Assembly (NCBI GenBank): GCA_963762735.1
Contig: CAVXMG010000003.1
Coordinates: 349,045-413,044 of the forward strand
Length of the DNA stretch: 64,000 nucleotides
Source: DASXKD01 sp963762735
GTDB taxonomy: Bacteria; Actinomycetota; Actinomycetes; Streptosporangiales; Streptosporangiaceae
Direction of reading: 5' to 3'
Every line of letters starts with the position of its first letter. The first letter of the stretch is position 1. The notes beneath the pieces were generated by a model. The model was not told the DNA's origin, searched no databases, and saw nothing but the letters and a program-made list of their open reading frames with translations. This document shows positions 61,012-64,000 of this stretch, one piece after another. A program made the translations under genes and the position numbers.

Positions 61012-61331
61012 TTGCGACGGTCCTCGCCGCCTCGAACCCGTGGCGCCCGCCGTCGGGGACCGCCCCAGCATAGGGGACGAAGGCCGCCCCGGCAAAGCGA
61101 GTGGCGCGGACAGAGGTGCGGGGACGGAAGCGTCACCAGGCACCTAGCGTAATGCCCATCCTTGGATCGATCCTTCCCGATCCCCTTGCGCATGCGCCGA
61201 AAATCCGCGACGGTTAGCAATCGAGACACCACGCATAGTCACTACTGGCTGTTACCAGAATGGCGTCGGATGACCGCAGATAGTGATCGTCCCACGTCAA
61301 CGGGTACGGGACGCGAGCGGGGAAGCCGGTC
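61012..61331. other. Divergent region upstream of the tRNA cluster and the MFS gene
   Basis: 320 bp without a gene. It should hold the tRNA promoter on the minus strand and that of the MFS gene on the plus strand; I cannot pick a convincing -35/-10 for either. A GATCGATCC dyad occurs near 61166. Confidence 0.4.
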
Positions 61332-62705
61332 ATGAGCATCACCATGCGCGGCGGAGAACAGCCCTTCCTGGACCTGCCCCCGACTGCCGCTGAGCGGGGG
61401 CGGCACCGCACGGTGCGTCGGCGCGCCGCCAGTTACCGGGCCGTGTTCGCCATCCGGGAGTTCCGCGCGCTGTGGTGGGCGCAGGTCGTGTCCTACCTGG
61501 GCGACCAGGTCGCGCAGGTCGCGATCGCCATTCTCGTCTACACCAAGACCGGCTCGCCCGAACTCACCGCGCTCGCATACGCCCTGACCTATCTGCCGCC
61601 GATCCTGGTCGGCCCGCTGCTGGCGGGCCTGCTGGACCCGTTCCCACGACGCCAGGTCATGATCGCTCTGGATCTTGTTCGCGGCGGACTGGTGGAACTC
61701 ATGGCCCTGCCCAGCGTGCCACTGGCCGGCACCTGCGTGCTCTTGTGCATCACCGTGCTGCTCGGGGCCCCGTTCTCCGCGGCGCGGTCGGCCATGCTGC
61801 CGCAGATCCTCCCCCGCGAACGCCTCGCGCTGGGCTCTGCACTAGGGAACATGACCTTCCAGACCAGCCAGGTTGCCGGGTTCCTGGCGGGCGGGATCCT
61901 GGTGGCGACCCTCGGTGCGTACCGCTCGCTGGCCCTGGACGCGCTGTCGTTCTGCCTGTCGGCCGCGCTGATCACCGGGTGGGTCCGGCCCCGGCCGTAC
62001 AGCGGGGAAGCACCGGCCCGGCCCCTGCTGCACACCCTCACCGGGGACCTGTCCCTCATCTTCCGGCAGCCCGCCGCGCGCACGCTCGTCCTGTTCGGCT
62101 GGCTGGCCGGGTTCGCGGTGGTGCCCGAGGGCCTGGCCGCGCCGTACGCGCGCACCCTGGGCGGCGGCCCACTCACCGTCGGACTGCTGATGTGCGCCAT
62201 GCCCGCCGGCACGGTGGCCGGGATCCTGGTCATCGGGCGGCTGTCGCGGCCGGACGAGCGGCTCAAGATGATCGGCGCGCTAGCCATGCTGTCCTGCGCC
62301 CCGCTCGTCGTCAGCCTCCTGCGGCCCCCGTTACCGTGGCTGCTCCTGCTTTTCGCGCTGGCTGGCGCAGGTGGCGCCTACCAACTGGCAGCCGCACGGG
62401 CGTTCGTCCAGGCAATGCCGAACGGTCAGCGGGGCCGGGCGTTCGGCGTCGCGCAATCGGGACTGCTGACAGCCCAGGGCCTGGGCATCCTGATGGCGGG
62501 AGCGGCCGCCCGCTGGATCAGCCCGCCGACCGTAGTGGCGGTCGCCGGAGCTCTGGGCGTGGCCGCGGCGGCCGCACTGGCCGTCGAATGGGCCCGCCAC
62601 TGCAGTCCCCTCGCCGGGTTAGACCGCGAGCGCCGCAGTCCTACGGCAGCGACCGGCGGAGCGTCTCTGGACAAGCGCGCGAGTGGCCCGGGCGAAGGCT
62701 CTTAA
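61332..62705 (+). CDS. MFS transporter (12-helix, MFS_3/EntS-like)
   Basis: 457 aa from ATG 61332 (ITMRGGEQPFLDLPPTAAER). Helix 1 region AIREFRALWWAQVVSYLGDQ with VAQVAIAILVYTKTGSPELT is the EntS-type signature. Loop 2-3 motif DPFPRRQVMIALDLVRGGLV is present, then AARSAMLPQILPRERLALGS and ALGNMTFQTSQVAGFLAGGI. The second half has LMCAMPAGTVAGILVIGRLS and RAFGVAQSGLLTAQGLGILM. It probably exports a small molecule or drug. Intact, unlike the DHA2 exporter at 28249. Single gene. Confidence 0.9.
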   Translation: MSITMRGGEQPFLDLPPTAAERGRHRTVRRRAASYRAVFAIREFRALWWAQVVSYLGDQVAQVAIAILVYTKTGSPELTALAYALTYLPPILVGPLLAGLLDPFPRRQVMIALDLVRGGLVELMALPSVPLAGTCVLLCITVLLGAPFSAARSAMLPQILPRERLALGSALGNMTFQTSQVAGFLAGGILVATLGAYRSLALDALSFCLSAALITGWVRPRPYSGEAPARPLLHTLTGDLSLIFRQPAARTLVLFGWLAGFAVVPEGLAAPYARTLGGGPLTVGLLMCAMPAGTVAGILVIGRLSRPDERLKMIGALAMLSCAPLVVSLLRPPLPWLLLLFALAGAGGAYQLAAARAFVQAMPNGQRGRAFGVAQSGLLTAQGLGILMAGAAARWISPPTVVAVAGALGVAAAAALAVEWARHCSPLAGLDRERRSPTAATGGASLDKRASGPGEGS

Positions 62706-62896
62706 ACAATGCAGCCAAACGCCAGCCCCCGTTAGCGCGGCCACACCGCTGACGGGATCGCGGGGACGGCCAAGAACCGGCGCCCGGGGCCGGCCGCAGG
62801 CCCAGGATGGGGCGACGAGCCCGGGATGTGCGACAACCCAGGGCGCCTGGCTGCCCGGGGAGCGGCGAGCCGGGGCTGCAGCGTGGGCTCCCGCGA

Positions 62897-63145
62897 TTAC
62901 TGCTTCTTTTTGTTCAGGTAGTTCTCGGCGATCGAGCCGCTCTCGCCCTCTTCCGGCACGACCACCCATGCCAGCAGGTACACCAGCGCGGCCGCGCCGG
63001 CGCTGAGGACGGTGAGCACGGCGAACACGATCCGGATCAGGTTCGCATCGATGCCAAAGAACTGCCCGATACCTGCGCAGACCCCGGCGACCATCCGGCC
63101 GTCCCTGGGGCGTATCAACTGTTTCTGGCCATTTGTTCCGTTCAT
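62897..63145 (-). CDS. PspC-domain membrane protein
   Basis: 82 aa from ATG 63145. PspC signature KQLIRPRDGRMVAGVCAGIG (~8-27), then QFFGIDANLIRIVFAVLTVL and SAGAAALVYLLAWVVVPEEG: one membrane helix, with the family's VCAGIGxxFGID core. Members sense membrane stress in the phage-shock system. No pspA-like gene is nearby. Short C-terminal charged tail (SIAENYLNKKKQ). Confidence 0.9.
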   Translation of the reverse strand: MNGTNGQKQLIRPRDGRMVAGVCAGIGQFFGIDANLIRIVFAVLTVLSAGAAALVYLLAWVVVPEEGESGSIAENYLNKKKQ

Positions 63146-63304
63146 AGTCCGATCATGCCCCTCCGGCGGGCACCCAGTCAGCCGGAGGGACCGGGCGGGC
63201 GGGCGGCTCTGGCCGGTGGGGCGCACCGGTCCCGCGGCTGGCCGGGCTCCGCAGGCCAGCGGCCACGGCATACGCTGACGGATAGCAAAAAGAGAGGATC
63301 CGCC

Positions 63305-64000
63305 ATGCCACCGTCCTCCCCGGCCCAGCGGCCAGGCTTCGACCTGCTTCAGATCGAGGACCAGCTCACCTCTGACGAGCGCCTGGTCAGGGACACCGTG
63401 CGGGCCTACACCGCGGAGAAGGTGATGCCGCACATCGCCGACTGGTTCGAGGCCGGCATCCTTCCCCGCGAGCTCGCACCTGAACTCGGGAAGATGGGCC
63501 TGCTCGGCATGCACCTGTCCGGGTACGGCTGCGCGGGCATGGGCCCGGTCGCGTACGGCGTGGCCTGCCGGGAGCTGGAGGCCGCCGACACCGGCCTGCG
63601 CAGCCTGGTCTCCGTGCAGGGCTCGCTGGCCATGTACCCGATCTGGCGGTACGGCTCGGACGAGCAGAAGGATGAATGGCTGCCGAGAATGGCCACGGGC
63701 GAGGCGCTGGGCGTTTCGGCCTCACCGAGCCGGACCACGGCTCGGATCCGGCGAGCACGACGACCAATGCCAAGCCGGACGGCACCGGCTGGGTGCTCTC
63801 CGGCACCAAGATGTGGATCACCAACGGCGCCATCGCCGACGTCGCGGTGGTGTGGGCCCGCACCCCGGACGGGATCCGCGGGTTCCTGGTGCCGCGCGGC
63901 GCGCGCGGGTTCACCTCCCGCAGCATCCACAAGAAGATGTCGCTGCGCGCCTCGGTCACCGCGGAACTGCACTTCGACGAGGTCAAGCTGCCCGCCGACG
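63305..64000 (+). pseudogene. Acyl-CoA dehydrogenase (glutaryl-CoA dehydrogenase-like), one frameshift, cut by window edge
   Basis: ATG 63305. FAD enzyme that oxidises acyl-CoA to enoyl-CoA. Frame 1: LLQIEDQLTSDERLVRDTVR, AYTAEKVMPHIADWFEAGIL, LGKMGLLGMHLSGYGCAGMG, SLVSVQGSLAMYPIWRYGSD and EQKDEWLPRMATGEALG. The frame slips at ~63712: one more T in GCGTTTCGG gives GVFGLTEPDHGSDPASTTTN, and the second frame continues KPDGTGWVLSGTKMWITNGA, IADVAVVWARTP and MSLRASVTAELHFDEV to the edge. The LTEPDHGSD flavin loop fits glutaryl-CoA dehydrogenase. Likely a sequence error. Confidence 0.85.

Noticed and set aside
1..64000. CRISPR arrays, rRNA, prophage, integrase, restriction or toxin modules
   Set aside because: Looked for and not seen.

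Overview
The window is high-GC DNA (high-GC third codon positions, frequent GTG starts, AGGAGG-type ribosome sites) from an Actinomycetota chromosome. The gene content fits this: a sigma-B/F-type factor, a large ATP-binding LuxR (LAL) regulator, a mycothiol-type DinB protein, PspC and DUF805 membrane proteins, and a baeRF2/Rv2629-like protein. I cannot name the genus. It looks like ordinary chromosome rather than a phage, plasmid or large biosynthetic cluster. The only mobile DNA recognised is a decayed IS110 transposase, and there is no CRISPR array or rRNA.

Layout. 0-6 kb: broken aldo/keto reductase, a membrane protein, a secreted protein with a leaderless-type promoter, a phosphoesterase, a broken VOC protein, a universal stress protein. 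6-13.6 kb: sigma factor, GlsB-type stress membrane protein, a carboxyethyl-ornithine-synthase-like enzyme, a tandem muconolactone-isomerase protein, two methyltransferases, a PRC-barrel protein, and an ArsR regulator overlapping an SRPBCC protein. 13.6-19.5 kb: a LAL regulator among three alpha/beta-hydrolase genes, each preceded by the same ~24-bp DNA element. 19.6-36 kb: secreted, YdeI-like and methyltransferase genes, a conserved 476-aa protein of unknown function divergent from glucose-6-phosphate dehydrogenase, a kinase-like/LPG-synthase-like membrane fusion, a broken MFS exporter, a baeRF2 protein with a small partner, an SDR and a transketolase. 36-39.7 kb: a flavin monooxygenase fragment and a tricorn-type protease. 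39.7-50 kb: a degraded stretch with remnants of GNAT, LuxR and DUF72 genes, interspersed with an ABM monooxygenase, a broken serine hydrolase, endonuclease III, a phospholipase D-like protein and a LuxR regulator. 50-64 kb: secreted protein, maltokinase-cap-like protein, acyl-CoA ligase, sulfotransferase, MaoC-type dehydratase, FMN reductase, IS110 remnant, DUF805 and MarC proteins, a Glu-Asp-Phe tRNA cluster, MFS, PspC and a broken acyl-CoA dehydrogenase.

Two general points. First, about ten genes are broken by single-base shifts. Most are repaired by restoring one base in a short C, G or T run, so they look more like consensus errors than true pseudogenes. Second, the best candidate for an undescribed unit is the LAL/alpha-beta-hydrolase regulon at 13.6-19.5 kb. 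Its three paralogous or related hydrolases share an upstream operator-like element, and one hydrolase has alanine in place of its catalytic serine.
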